Shown here one piece after another: positions 41,561 to 50,185 of a stretch of DNA of 64,000 nucleotides. The first letter of the stretch is position 1; each line of letters begins with the position of its first letter. This stretch comes from Conexibacter sp. CPCC 206217 (lineage in GTDB: Bacteria; Actinomycetota; Thermoleophilia; Solirubrobacterales; Solirubrobacteraceae): the NCBI RefSeq assembly GCF_030646165.1, contig NZ_JAUTDO010000010.1, forward strand, positions 85,804-149,803, given 5' to 3'. The position numbers were made by a program, and so were the translations under genes. The notes under the pieces were generated by a model. It made no database searches. It worked only from the letters and a program-made list of their open reading frames with translations, and was not told the DNA's origin.

Positions 41561-43744
41561 CTACGTGGCGGCAGCCGGCTCCGTGACCGCTTTGAGGTGA
41601 CGGAACGGCCTGCCGTCGCGCAGCTCGCGCACGACCTCCTCGACGAGGCTGTCGCCGTCCATGCGGCGGCCGTCGGTGACGGCGGAGACGATCCCGCGCT
41701 TGCGCTGGATCAGCCGTGCCATCGTCTCGTCGATCGTTCTCGCGGCCAGCAGGTACCAGGCGGTGACGGCGTCGCGCTGGCCGATGCGATGGCAGCGATC
41801 CTCCGCCTGGTCGTGCATCGCCGGCGTCCACTCCAGCTCCAGGAAGGCGACGTTGGAGGCGCGTGTGAGCGTGATCCCCTGACCGGCGACGCGCGTCGCG
41901 CCGACGATCAGCTGCGGCCCGTCGTCCTCCTGGAAGCGCCGCACCGTCGCCTCTCGCGCCTGCCCCGAGTCTCTGCCGAACAGATGAGCGGCGTCGGGGA
42001 AGCGCGCCAGCACCGCCTCCTGGACCTCGACGTGGCGGGCGAAGACGACGAGCGGCTCGCCCGAGGCGAGGAAGTCGTCGATCCACGCCAGCGCCGCGTT
42101 GAGCTTGCCGCGCGCCGCGATCCGCTGCAACGCGCCCAGCTGCGCGAGACGCTTGGCGCGCAGCGTCGCGGCGATTCTCGCGTTCAACTCGGTCAGGTCC
42201 AGCGGCTGCTCGCGCAGCCACTTGATCACGTCGTCCTCCGCCAGCCGGTACTCGCGCATGTTGTCGAGCGCGACCGGCACGACCGTCTGGCGCTTGGCCG
42301 GCAGCTGCGGCAGCACCTCCGACTTCAGGCGCCGCACGAAGCAGCGACGGCGCAGGTGCCAGTGCAGCCGCTCCTCCGTCAGCGGGCCGCGGAACTGCGC
42401 CTTGAAGCGCGCGCCGGAGCCGAAGTCCTCCAGCCGCCCGAGCACGCGCAGCTGCGAGATCAATTCGTCGGGGTGGTTCAGCACCGGCGTGCCGGTCAGC
42501 GCCAAGCGCAGCTTGTCGGGCCCCATCGACTCCGCCAGCCGCCGCACGGCGCGCGTGCGCTTGGCCGACGGGTTCTTGCAGTAGTGCGCCTCGTCGAGCA
42601 CGAGCGCGCGCGGGCGCAGCCGCGTCAGCGTCTCGCGGTGATTGTCGACGATCTCGTAATTGAGCAGCGTGATCTCGGCCGTCGGCGGGACCGCCTGGCG
42701 GCCCTCTATCACCGCGACGGTGCGGTGCGGCAGCCATCTGTGCACCTCGCGCTCCCAATTCAGCTTCAACGACGCGGGGCAGACGACGATCGCCGGATAG
42801 GCGTCGTCGGCCTCGATCGCGGCGAGCGCCTCGACGGTCTTGCCGAGCCCCTGCTCGTCGGCGAGGAAGGCGCGGCGCGCGTCCAGGACATAACGCACGC
42901 CGGCCCACTGAAACGGCTCCAGCTCGCCGTCGATTCTGGCCGCGACCTCGGCGATCGGGTCCGCCTCGATCGCGCGCGAGGCGCGGATCGCCGCGGCCGC
43001 CTGCGCCGCCTCCTCGCGCAGCCTGCGCAGCGCGCCGCTGGCGCTGAAGGTGACCTCGACGTCGTGCAGCGCGATGAATTCGTCGAGCGGCTCCAGCAGC
43101 CACGGGTCGACCGGGATCGTGCGCTCGCCCTCGTTGCCGGGCAGCTCGTCGAACGCGAGCCCGGCGGCCGGATCCCACAGCACCTCCAGGCGCAGCCGCG
43201 CGCCCTCGACGCCGTGCGTGCCGACCAGGCGGGCCGGCGGCGGCACGTCGCCCAGTTCCAGCGTCGAGACACAGCGGTCGGCCGCGGCGTCGAGCTTGGC
43301 CGACTCCTGCTCGCGCAGCAGGTGCGCGTTGGCCTCCGTCAGCGGCACCAGCAGCGCGCCGTCCTCCTCGCGCGTGACGGAGGCCTCCAGCAGCTGCGCG
43401 GGGACCTCGCCGGCGAGCGTCTGCAGCGCCCACCAGCCGCGGCCGTCGTAGCGCGCGGTGCGCACGTGGCCGAGCCAGCGTCTCTCGATCCCGTCCAGCC
43501 ACGCGCTGACCTGCTCGCTGGGGACCAGCTCGGGGAAGCGTCTGAGGATGTCGGAGACGTGCAGCGCGACCCAGTCGTCGATCGGCGCCCACCACTCGTA
43601 GGTGTCCCAGTCGAAACGGCGATGGGGGATCCCGCGCACGACCTCGACGAGATGTCTGTCGTAGGGGAACGCGAGCACGACGATGCGGCCGCGTTCCTGA
43701 TCGCTTCGCAGATCGACGTTGGGGCGTTCGGGGACGAGCTGCAT
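41561..43744 (-). CDS. SNF2/RapA-like DEAD-box helicase (SMARCAL1-like)
   Basis: The product is 727 aa. The N-terminal ~280 residues hold a HARP-like region (FPYDRHLVEVV, RRFDWDTYEWWAP). The motor has motif I DEQGLGKTVEAL, motif II LDEAHYCKNP, motif III LTGTPVLNHP and motif VI AEDRCHRIGQRDAV. SMARCAL1-type enzymes anneal or remodel DNA at forks. The nearby RuvB-like genes of such systems are absent. A ribosome site AGGAGG lies 7-12 nt upstream, with TACCGT before it. It is divergent from greA. Confidence 0.88.
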   Translation of the reverse strand: MQLVPERPNVDLRSDQERGRIVVLAFPYDRHLVEVVRGIPHRRFDWDTYEWWAPIDDWVALHVSDILRRFPELVPSEQVSAWLDGIERRWLGHVRTARYDGRGWWALQTLAGEVPAQLLEASVTREEDGALLVPLTEANAHLLREQESAKLDAAADRCVSTLELGDVPPPARLVGTHGVEGARLRLEVLWDPAAGLAFDELPGNEGERTIPVDPWLLEPLDEFIALHDVEVTFSASGALRRLREEAAQAAAAIRASRAIEADPIAEVAARIDGELEPFQWAGVRYVLDARRAFLADEQGLGKTVEALAAIEADDAYPAIVVCPASLKLNWEREVHRWLPHRTVAVIEGRQAVPPTAEITLLNYEIVDNHRETLTRLRPRALVLDEAHYCKNPSAKRTRAVRRLAESMGPDKLRLALTGTPVLNHPDELISQLRVLGRLEDFGSGARFKAQFRGPLTEERLHWHLRRRCFVRRLKSEVLPQLPAKRQTVVPVALDNMREYRLAEDDVIKWLREQPLDLTELNARIAATLRAKRLAQLGALQRIAARGKLNAALAWIDDFLASGEPLVVFARHVEVQEAVLARFPDAAHLFGRDSGQAREATVRRFQEDDGPQLIVGATRVAGQGITLTRASNVAFLELEWTPAMHDQAEDRCHRIGQRDAVTAWYLLAARTIDETMARLIQRKRGIVSAVTDGRRMDGDSLVEEVVRELRDGRPFRHLKAVTEPAAAT

Positions 43745-43789
43745 CGCGACCTCCTACGGTACCCGTCCCGTTCCTGCGAAACTGTTTCG

Positions 43790-44260
43790 ATGACAGACGG
43801 CTATGCCATCACCCAAGAGGGGCTCGACGCGCTCAGCGCCGAACTCGAACAGCTCGAGACCGTTGCGCGCCGCGAGATCGCGGAGCGGATCCGGATCGCG
43901 CGGGAGTGGGGCGACCTCAAGGAGAACGCCGAGTACCACGCGGCGAAGGAGGAGCAGGCCCACCTCGAGACGCGCATCCTGAAGCTGCGCGACCGTCAGC
44001 TCAAGGCGACCGTCACCGAGTCGCCCGCCCAGTCCGACATCGTCGCGTTCGGCTCGACCGTCGAGATCCGCGACGAGAAGAGCGGCAAGACGACGAAGTA
44101 CACGCTCGTCGGCGCCGCCGAGGCGAGCGCGAGAGAGGGCAGACTGTCGATCGAGTCGCCTGTCGCGAGAGCGCTGATCGGCGCGCGCGCCGGCGAGGAC
44201 GTGACGGTCCCGCTCCCCAGAGGCACGCGCACCCTGCACGTCCTCGGCGTCGGCCGCTGA
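43790..44260 (+). CDS. greA: Transcription elongation factor GreA
   Basis: The product is 156 aa, full length. An N-terminal coiled coil ends in the conserved tip REWGDLKENAEYHAAK, whose acidic residues stimulate RNA cleavage by stalled polymerase; the C-terminal FKBP-like domain reads STVEIRDEKSGKTTKYTLVG and ESPVARALIGARAGEDV. Rescues backtracked RNA polymerase. It is divergent from the SNF2 gene. Arginine codons switch from CGN in the first half to mostly AGA in the second. Confidence 0.96.
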   Translation: MTDGYAITQEGLDALSAELEQLETVARREIAERIRIAREWGDLKENAEYHAAKEEQAHLETRILKLRDRQLKATVTESPAQSDIVAFGSTVEIRDEKSGKTTKYTLVGAAEASAREGRLSIESPVARALIGARAGEDVTVPLPRGTRTLHVLGVGR

Positions 44261-44326
44261 GCGACCGCCCGGTTTCGCGCAGCAGCGCACGCTCGGCGCC
44301 CGTACAGAGCGCCGATCCTGCGCTGC

Positions 44327-45712
44327 TCAGGCGAACAGGTCGGCGGCGGTGACGAGCAGGACCTGCTCGTCGGCGGCGCGGGCGCTCAGCTCCGGCGTGA
44401 AGCCTCTGCGCGCGAACAGCGCCAGGCGGGCGCGTGCCGCCTTGCCGCCGAGGCTGGCCTGCGCGTCGTGCAGGGCGTCGAGCACGTCGCTGCCGACGGT
44501 GCGCCGCCACTTGCAGGAGCCGAGCAGCGAGTAGCGGCCCTTGCGCGTGCCGACGACGTCGATCTCGACGCTGCCGTCGCGCGACCACCACGAGCCCAGC
44601 TCGTCGCTGCGGCCGACCTCGTCCTCCTGCGCATAGCGGCCGGCCCATGTGCGGCAGGCGTCTTCGAAGGCACGCCCCATCACGTCGTCGAGATCGGCGA
44701 GCACCTCTCTCGCGACCTCTTCGACGCGCCCGCGCTCCAGCCGGCTGCGGTTGGGGAAGACGTAGCGGAAGAAGAAGCCGAAGTACGGGTCGGCGATCCG
44801 GTAGCTCGTGCGGCGCGGCTCGAGCCCGTCGGCCGACAGCGGCGCCCAGGCGGTGACGTAGCCCAGCTCCTCCAGCCGCCCGAGCCGCGCGCCGAGGTTG
44901 CTGCTGGGGATTCCGATCCGCGTCGCGATCTGGTTGTGCTGCGTCGCCCCGCCCGAGATCGCGCGCAGGATCGCGAAGTAGGTCGCGGGATCGCGGATCC
45001 CCTCGCCCTCGCGCAGCAGGTGCAGCGGATCCTCGTACAGCGGTTGGCCTTTCGCCAGCACGGCGGTGCGCAGCACCGTCTCGATGCGGCGATCGCCCGC
45101 CCACACCTGGTACTGCGGGGTCCCTCCGAGCACGGCGTAGCGTCGCAGCAGCGCCTCCGCGTCGGTCCCGCGCACGAACTTCGCCGCGTCACGGTAGTCG
45201 AGCGCGGTGAGGAACGGGCGCTGCGTCGCGCGGCCGTACAGCGGCGCGCCGTGGCCGAGCAGTCCGGTCATGAAGCTGAGCGCGCTGCCGGACAGCACGA
45301 GCGTGACGGGCGTCTCGTCGCGCTGCCAGTTGTCCCAGTGGCGCTGGATGATCGACGGCAGCGCCGGCTGCGCCGCGCAGAGGTACTGGAACTCGTCGAA
45401 TATCACCGTGAGGGGGGCGATGTACGACTGCAGCGCGAAGAACTGCAGCACCGCGTCCCAGTCGGCGAAGCGCAGCGGCGGGGCGCCGGGCAGCAGGTGC
45501 GCGGCCTCGTCAGCGAGCAGGTCGAGGTGACCGCGCTCGTCCTGCTCGTCGGCGTGGTAGCTGATGACGCGCTCGCCGTTGAGCACCGTCGAGAGCAGGT
45601 AGCTCTTGCCGATCCGACGGCGACCGGTGACGACGACGAGGCTCGGCGGCTGCGCGTGCGCCTGGCGCAGCAGCTCCGCTTCGCTCTCGCGGTCGATCAG
45701 CTCGCGCGCCAT
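44327..45712 (-). CDS. AAA+ ATPase with DUF234-like C-terminal domain
   Basis: The product is 461 aa. The P-loop is VTGRRRIGKSYLLS (GRRRIGKS at 30-37), Walker B is LTVIFDEFQYL, the sensor is VLSGSALSFM; then a winged helix (HNQIATRIGIPSSNLGARLGRLEEL) and a restriction-nuclease-like tail with EIDVVGTRKGRYSLLGSCKW (D-x-K-like core). This is the archaeal-type ATPase/DUF234 family, thought to handle DNA or toxins. The 91 nt upstream are AT-rich. ATG 45712 is preferred over 45739. Confidence 0.87.
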   Translation of the reverse strand: MARELIDRESEAELLRQAHAQPPSLVVVTGRRRIGKSYLLSTVLNGERVISYHADEQDERGHLDLLADEAAHLLPGAPPLRFADWDAVLQFFALQSYIAPLTVIFDEFQYLCAAQPALPSIIQRHWDNWQRDETPVTLVLSGSALSFMTGLLGHGAPLYGRATQRPFLTALDYRDAAKFVRGTDAEALLRRYAVLGGTPQYQVWAGDRRIETVLRTAVLAKGQPLYEDPLHLLREGEGIRDPATYFAILRAISGGATQHNQIATRIGIPSSNLGARLGRLEELGYVTAWAPLSADGLEPRRTSYRIADPYFGFFFRYVFPNRSRLERGRVEEVAREVLADLDDVMGRAFEDACRTWAGRYAQEDEVGRSDELGSWWSRDGSVEIDVVGTRKGRYSLLGSCKWRRTVGSDVLDALHDAQASLGGKAARARLALFARRGFTPELSARAADEQVLLVTAADLFA

Positions 45713-45757
45713 ATGCTGCACCGTAGCAGACCATCTCATGCCTCACTATAAGACGAG

Positions 45758-45794
45758 TTGCTATGTCACAGAATAGTATCTCACGATATAGCAA
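45758..45794. repeat. Inverted repeat in the AT-rich gap upstream of the DUF234 ATPase
   Basis: TTGCTAT (45758-45764) and ATAGCAA (45788-45794) are perfect complements 23 nt apart, in a short stretch much richer in A+T than its surroundings. It may be an operator or a promoter-associated palindrome for the minus-strand ATPase gene, or the 3' end of the thioesterase transcript. Confidence 0.35.
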
Positions 45795-45803
45795 TCTTGT
45801 GGA

Positions 45804-46331
45804 TCAGCTTCCGCCGGGCATGATCAGCAGGCTGCCGGAGGCCGTTGCGAGCAGCTTGCCGTCGCCGTCGCGCACGTCGCCCTCGGCGAACGCGACGCGG
45901 CGACCCGGCTTGGTGACCCAGCCGTGGGCGTGGATCTCGCCGATCCGCGCGTGGATCGGTCGCACGTAGCTGACCTTCAGCTCGATCGAGGTGTAGCCGG
46001 TGCCGGCCGGCAGCGTCGTGTGGACCGCGCAGCCGATGACGGAGTCCAGCAGCGTGCAGACGAGGCCGCCGTGGACGAGGCCGATCGGGTTGTAGGCCGA
46101 CTCGTCCGGCACGACCGCGAAGCGGGCCTCGTCGGTGCCGACCTCCGTGATGCGGAAGTCGAGCAGCGATGCGATCGGGGGCGGCGGCAGGACGCCGTCG
46201 GCGATCGCCTGCAGGTATTCGCGGCCCGGCAGCGCGACGCCCTCTGCGGCGGTCGCGAGCGGGTCGTACCAGGTGACGGTTCTGGTGCGCGGCTCGCCCC
46301 AGGCGGCCGGCGCGGCTCTGAGCGTGCTCAT
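45804..46331 (-). CDS. PaaI-like acyl-CoA thioesterase
   Basis: The product is 175 aa with a hot-dog fold of the PaaI type: NPIGLVHGGLVCTLLDSVIGCAV holds the conserved HGG and catalytic Asp, and YTSIELKVSYVRPI is the usual following strand. Hydrolyses aryl- or acyl-CoA in the cytosol. Starts at 46352 and 46331 are possible; 46331 is preferred because the first residues of the longer form are not conserved in style. It is divergent from an SDR gene across a palindromic operator. Confidence 0.85.
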   Translation of the reverse strand: MSTLRAAPAAWGEPRTRTVTWYDPLATAAEGVALPGREYLQAIADGVLPPPPIASLLDFRITEVGTDEARFAVVPDESAYNPIGLVHGGLVCTLLDSVIGCAVHTTLPAGTGYTSIELKVSYVRPIHARIGEIHAHGWVTKPGRRVAFAEGDVRDGDGKLLATASGSLLIMPGGS

Positions 46332-46354
46332 GGGCGTGTAGTCTGGTGGCATCA

Positions 46355-46369
46355 CTTGCAAAATGCAAG
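46355..46369. promoter_or_regulatory. Palindromic operator between thioesterase and SDR genes
   Basis: CTTGCA-AAA-TGCAAG is a perfect 6-bp inverted repeat with a 3-nt spacer in the 64-nt divergent gap. The size and shape fit a TetR- or MarR-type dimer site. No regulator gene is adjacent, so it would act in trans. Confidence 0.55.
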
Positions 46370-46395
46370 CGCCATCCTCGAGCCAGGGATCAGCC

Positions 46396-47142
46396 ATGCA
46401 GATCGAAGGAACCGTCGCACTCGTCACCGGAGCCAATCGCGGGATCGGCGCTGCGTACGTGCGCGCGCTGCTGGACGGCGGTGCAGCGAAGGTCTACGCC
46501 GCGGCACGCGACCCCAAGCGCGTCACCATCGAGGACGCGCGCGTCGTGCCGCTCGCGCTCGACGTGACCGACCCGGGGCAGGTCGCCGCTGCCGCCGCGC
46601 AGGCGTCCGACGTCGCGCTCGTGATCTCCAACGCCGGCATCGGCCGCGGCACGACGGCGCTCGACGACGGCGCGATCGAGGCCGCGCGCGACGAGCTGGA
46701 GGTCAACTACTTCGGCGTGCTGCACGTCGCGCGCGCCTTCGCGCCGGTCCTGAAGGCCAACGGCGGCGGCGCGCTCGTCAACATGCTCTCGGTCGTCTCG
46801 TGGCTGCACGTCCCGGGCATGGGCACCTACGCCGCTTCCAAGGCGGCCGCGTGGGCCGCGACCAACGCGCTGCGCGTGCAGCTGCGCGGTCAGGGCACGC
46901 AGGTCGTCGGCGTCCACGTCGGCTACGTCGACACCGACCTGACGGCGGGCGTGACCGATCCCAAGAGCGACCCGCACGAGATCGCCGCGAACGTCGTCGC
47001 CGGGATCGCGGCGGGCGCCGAGGAGATCCTCGCCGACGAGGCCAGCGAGCAGGTCAAGTCCGTCCTCTCCAACGACCTCGCCACGCTCTACCCGGGCCTG
47101 CAGGAGCGCTACGACGCGGCCCAGGCCGCGGCGGCCGCCTGA
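46396..47142 (+). CDS. Short-chain dehydrogenase/reductase
   Basis: The product is 248 aa. NAD-binding VTGANRGIGAAYV, the NAG motif VISNAGIG, catalytic Ser in MLSVVSW, and Tyr-x3-Lys in YAASKAAAW are all present. Oxidises or reduces an alcohol/ketone. ATG 46396 is used; an earlier in-frame start lacks support. Its last 34 nt overlap the 3' end of lutC on the opposite strand. Confidence 0.92.
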   Translation: MQIEGTVALVTGANRGIGAAYVRALLDGGAAKVYAAARDPKRVTIEDARVVPLALDVTDPGQVAAAAAQASDVALVISNAGIGRGTTALDDGAIEAARDELEVNYFGVLHVARAFAPVLKANGGGALVNMLSVVSWLHVPGMGTYAASKAAAWAATNALRVQLRGQGTQVVGVHVGYVDTDLTAGVTDPKSDPHEIAANVVAGIAAGAEEILADEASEQVKSVLSNDLATLYPGLQERYDAAQAAAAA

Positions 47143-47783
47143 CCGACGACCAGCACGTCCAGCGTGCGCGGGCCGTGGACGCCCTCGACGCGGTTGAGCT
47201 CGATGTCGGAGGTCGCCGAGGGACCGGCGATCATCGTCATCGGGCGGCCCGCGCGGGCCGCGTCGTGGAGGCGCTCGATGCCCTCCGCGACCAGCTCGAC
47301 GACCTGCTCGGCCGCGACGACGCAGAGGTGGTAGTCCGGCAGCAGCGTCAGCGCGCGGCGGCCCTGCGCGGGACCGCCGTCGAGCACGATCGTCCCGTTC
47401 TGCGCGATCGCGACCGCGCAGCCGGTGACGACGCCGTCGACGGCGCTGAGCGCGTCGTGCGAGAGCGCGCCGTCCTCGACCCACTCGACGCCGTCGACCC
47501 GCCACGCGTGTGGCAGGTCGGCCGGGATCGCGAGCGTTCTGGCGCCGTACGCGGTCAGCGCCGCGCCGATCGCGGCCGGCAGTTCGCCGGCGTCGACGCA
47601 GCGCACGTTGGCGCGGTAGTCGGCGCAGTTCTCCGCGAACAGCGCGACGGCCTCCGCGGCCGGCAGCTCGCCGACGCGGCGGTAGTCGCGCGCGACCGTG
47701 ACGTCGGCGGCGGTCTCGCCGGCCGGCACGTCGTTCAGCGCGGCGCGCACGCGCTTGAGGATCTCGTCCTTGGCCGAAGTCAT
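47109..47783 (-). CDS. lutC: L-lactate utilisation protein LutC
   Basis: The product is 224 aa with the LUD domain. It ends with the motif run ALTLLPDYHLCVV, ...MIAGPSATSDIELNRVEGVHGPRTLDVLVV, of which SDIELNRVEGVHGP is the conserved core. With LutA and LutB it forms the non-flavin L-lactate dehydrogenase complex. It overlaps lutB by ATGA. It is the last gene of lutABC. Confidence 0.93.
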   Translation of the reverse strand: MTSAKDEILKRVRAALNDVPAGETAADVTVARDYRRVGELPAAEAVALFAENCADYRANVRCVDAGELPAAIGAALTAYGARTLAIPADLPHAWRVDGVEWVEDGALSHDALSAVDGVVTGCAVAIAQNGTIVLDGGPAQGRRALTLLPDYHLCVVAAEQVVELVAEGIERLHDAARAGRPMTMIAGPSATSDIELNRVEGVHGPRTLDVLVVGQAAAAAWAAS

Positions 47784-49213
47784 CTCTGTGCCTCCCGCTC
47801 CATCCACCACTCGCGGAACGTCTGATCCGGGATCGGCATCAGATCACGGGCGCGCGTCCAGCCACCCAGCTCGCCCGGCAGCCGCGTGATCTTGCCCTTG
47901 CGCGCGAGCGGCCACTGGCCGAGGCGGCCGAGCTTCTGCAGCCGCTCGTAGCGCCCGCGCGTGGCGAAGCCCTTCGCGACCGCCTTCAGCGCGAGCCGCT
48001 CGGGGTCGAGCTTGCCCCTCAGCGAGGCCGCCGCTCTCTCCCTGTTGGAGCGGTCGCGCAGGTGCACGAGCACGGTCGGTATGTCGATCTTGACGGGGCA
48101 GACCTCGTAGCAGGCGCCGCACAGCGAGGAGGCGAACGGCAGCGAGCCGGCCGCTCTCATGCCGCTCAACTGCGGCGTCAGGATCGCGCCGATCGGGCCG
48201 GGGTAGACGGAGCCGTACGCGTGGCCGCCGGTGCGCTCGTAGACGGGGCAGACGTTGAGGCAGGCGGAGCAGCGGATGCACGCCAGCGTCTGGCGGTCGA
48301 GCTCGTCCGACAGCGAGCCGGTGCGGCCGTTGTCGAGCAGCACGAGGTGGAACTCCCGCGGCCCGTCTCCCTCCTTCGCTCCCGCCCACAGCGTGGTGTA
48401 CGGGTTCATCCGCTCCGCCGTCGAGGAACGCGGCAGCAGCTGCAGGAAGACCTCCAGGTCCTGCCAGCGCGGCACCAGCTTCTCGATTCCGCAGACGGTG
48501 ATCAGCGTCTCGGGCAGCGTCGTGCACATGCGCCCGTTGCCCTCGGACTCGAGCACCGCGATCGTGCCGGTCTGCGCGACCGCGAAGTTCGCGCCGCTGA
48601 TCCCGACTCTGGCTCTGAGGAAGCGCTCGCGCAGGTAGCGGCGGGCGGCGTCGGCCAGCTCGCTCGGCTCGTCGGACAGGTCGGCGGGGCCGATCGTGCG
48701 GCGGAAGAGGTCGCGGATCTCGGCGCGGTTCTTGTGGATCGCCGGCACGAGGATGTGCGACGGCCGGTCTCTGCCGAGCTGCACGATCAGCTCCGCGAGG
48801 TCGGTCTCGAGCGCCGTGATGCCGGCCGCCTGCAGCGCCTCGTTGAGCTCGATCTCGACGGTCGCCATCGACTTCACCTTGACGACCTCGCTGACGCCCT
48901 TGGCCTGCACGAGCCGCGTCACGATCGCGTTGCACTCGGCCGCGTCGCGCGCCCAGTGGACGTGGCCGCCGGCGCGCGTGACCGACTCCTCCAGCTCCAG
49001 CAGGTGTCTGTCGAGGTGGCGCAGCGTGCGGTCCTTCAGCGCGCGGCCGGCCTCGCGCAGGCCCTCCCAGTCGGGCATCTCGCCGACGACGCCGTTGCGC
49101 CGCTCGCGGATCGTCGAGGTCGCTCTGCCGAGGTTGCGGCGCAGCTGCGAGTCGGCCAGCGCCGCTCTCGCCGCGAGCGGGAAGGCGGGTACGTCGGGCC
49201 AGGAGGCGCTCAT
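47780..49213 (-). CDS. lutB: L-lactate utilisation iron-sulfur protein LutB
   Basis: The product is 477 aa. An N-terminal LUD domain (VVKVKSMATVEIELNEAL, ISGANFAVAQTGTI) precedes two [4Fe-4S] motifs, CIRCSACLNVCPVY and CGACYEVCPVKI, and a helical C-terminus. Transfers electrons during lactate oxidation to pyruvate at the cytosolic membrane face. It overlaps both neighbours by ATGA, so translation is coupled. Confidence 0.94.
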   Translation of the reverse strand: MSASWPDVPAFPLAARAALADSQLRRNLGRATSTIRERRNGVVGEMPDWEGLREAGRALKDRTLRHLDRHLLELEESVTRAGGHVHWARDAAECNAIVTRLVQAKGVSEVVKVKSMATVEIELNEALQAAGITALETDLAELIVQLGRDRPSHILVPAIHKNRAEIRDLFRRTIGPADLSDEPSELADAARRYLRERFLRARVGISGANFAVAQTGTIAVLESEGNGRMCTTLPETLITVCGIEKLVPRWQDLEVFLQLLPRSSTAERMNPYTTLWAGAKEGDGPREFHLVLLDNGRTGSLSDELDRQTLACIRCSACLNVCPVYERTGGHAYGSVYPGPIGAILTPQLSGMRAAGSLPFASSLCGACYEVCPVKIDIPTVLVHLRDRSNRERAAASLRGKLDPERLALKAVAKGFATRGRYERLQKLGRLGQWPLARKGKITRLPGELGGWTRARDLMPIPDQTFREWWMEREAQR

Positions 49214-50016
49214 CCGCGTGTCACGGCGATCGACGCGGCTGGCTCGACGACGTCGCCCGCACCGACGCGCGGCACGCCCAGCGGCGCGCCCTCGGTCGAG
49301 GCGAGGATCTCGGCCAGGTGCAGGGTCTTCACGCCGGCCTGCTGGCGTGAGAGCCCGCCGCCGATGTGCATCAGGCAGGAGTTGTCGGCGGCGGTGCAGA
49401 CCTCGGCGCGCGTGTCCAGCACGGCGCGCAGCTTGTCGCTCAGCATCGCGATCGAGGTGTCGGCGTTCTTGATCGCGAAGGTGCCGCCGAAGCCGCAGCA
49501 CTGCTCCGCCTGCGGCAGCTCGACGAGGTCGATCCCGCGCACCGCGCGCAGCAGCTTCAGCGGCTTGTCGTCGACGTGCAGCATCCGCAGCGCGTGACAG
49601 CTGGGGTGGTAGGTGACGCGGTGCGGGAAGTAGGCGCCGACGTCCTCGACGCCGAGCTTGTCGACGAGCAGCTCCGACAGCTCGAAGGTGCGCTCGCCGA
49701 GCAGCCGCACGCGCTCGATCAGCTCCGCGTCCCCGGTCTCGGCCGCGACGCGCGGATAGTGGTCGCGGATCATCGCGACGCACGAGCCCGACGGCGAGAC
49801 GATCAGCTCCTCCTCGGCGAAGACGCGGGCGAAGCGCTGCACCAGCGGCAGCGCCTCGGCGTGATACCCCGAGTTGAAGTGCATTTGCCCGCAGCAGGTC
49901 TGCTCGAGTGGGAATACCACCTCGTGTCCGAGCCGTTCGAGCAGGGTCACGACGGCCTGTCCTGTGCGGGGGAAAAGCGTGTCGTTGAAGCAGGTGATGA
50001 AGAGCGCGATGCGCAC
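49210..50016 (-). CDS. lutA: L-lactate utilisation protein LutA
   Basis: The product is 268 aa from GTG 50016, supported by GGAGGAG 8 nt upstream. It has two CCG domains: FPLEQTCCGQMHFNSGY and LPQAEQCCGFGGTFAIKN, the cysteine-rich cluster motifs of LutA/GlcF-type oxidoreductases. It is first in lutABC, which is divergent from the rhamnose operon. Lactate would come from rhamnose breakdown as well as from outside. Confidence 0.93.
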   Translation of the reverse strand: MRIALFITCFNDTLFPRTGQAVVTLLERLGHEVVFPLEQTCCGQMHFNSGYHAEALPLVQRFARVFAEEELIVSPSGSCVAMIRDHYPRVAAETGDAELIERVRLLGERTFELSELLVDKLGVEDVGAYFPHRVTYHPSCHALRMLHVDDKPLKLLRAVRGIDLVELPQAEQCCGFGGTFAIKNADTSIAMLSDKLRAVLDTRAEVCTAADNSCLMHIGGGLSRQQAGVKTLHLAEILASTEGAPLGVPRVGAGDVVEPAASIAVTRG

Positions 50017-50037
50017 GGGAGAGGCTCCTCCGTGGAT

Positions 50038-50048
50038 TGGTCGGACCA
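50038..50048 (-). promoter_or_regulatory. GntR (FadR/LldR-type) operator upstream of lutA
   Basis: TGGTCGGACCA matches TnGTnnnACnA, the core recognised by FadR-subfamily GntR regulators such as LldR, which control lactate genes. It lies 22 nt before the lutA GTG, where binding would block transcription or initiation. No GntR gene is in the window. Confidence 0.55.
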
Positions 50049-50130
50049 TATCGCGTCGCCGCCGGCACGTGGTCCGCGACCGCGTCGGCGCCATTCCGCT
50101 CGCCGCCAACTGTGACCAACCTTACTCGAC

Positions 50131-50180
50131 TTGACGTGCGGTTATGTTCTGTGCTCTGATTGCTTTTGTCCATTTGGACA
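50131..50180 (+). promoter_or_regulatory. Rhamnose-operon promoter with palindromic DeoR operator
   Basis: TTGACG (50131-50136) and TCTGAT (50155-50160), 18 nt apart, form a plausible promoter. Immediately downstream TGTCCA-TT-TGGACA (50167-50180) is a perfect palindrome covering the expected transcription start and ending 5 nt before the DeoR ATG, as expected for autorepression. Confidence 0.6.
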
Positions 50181-50185
50181 GAGAG

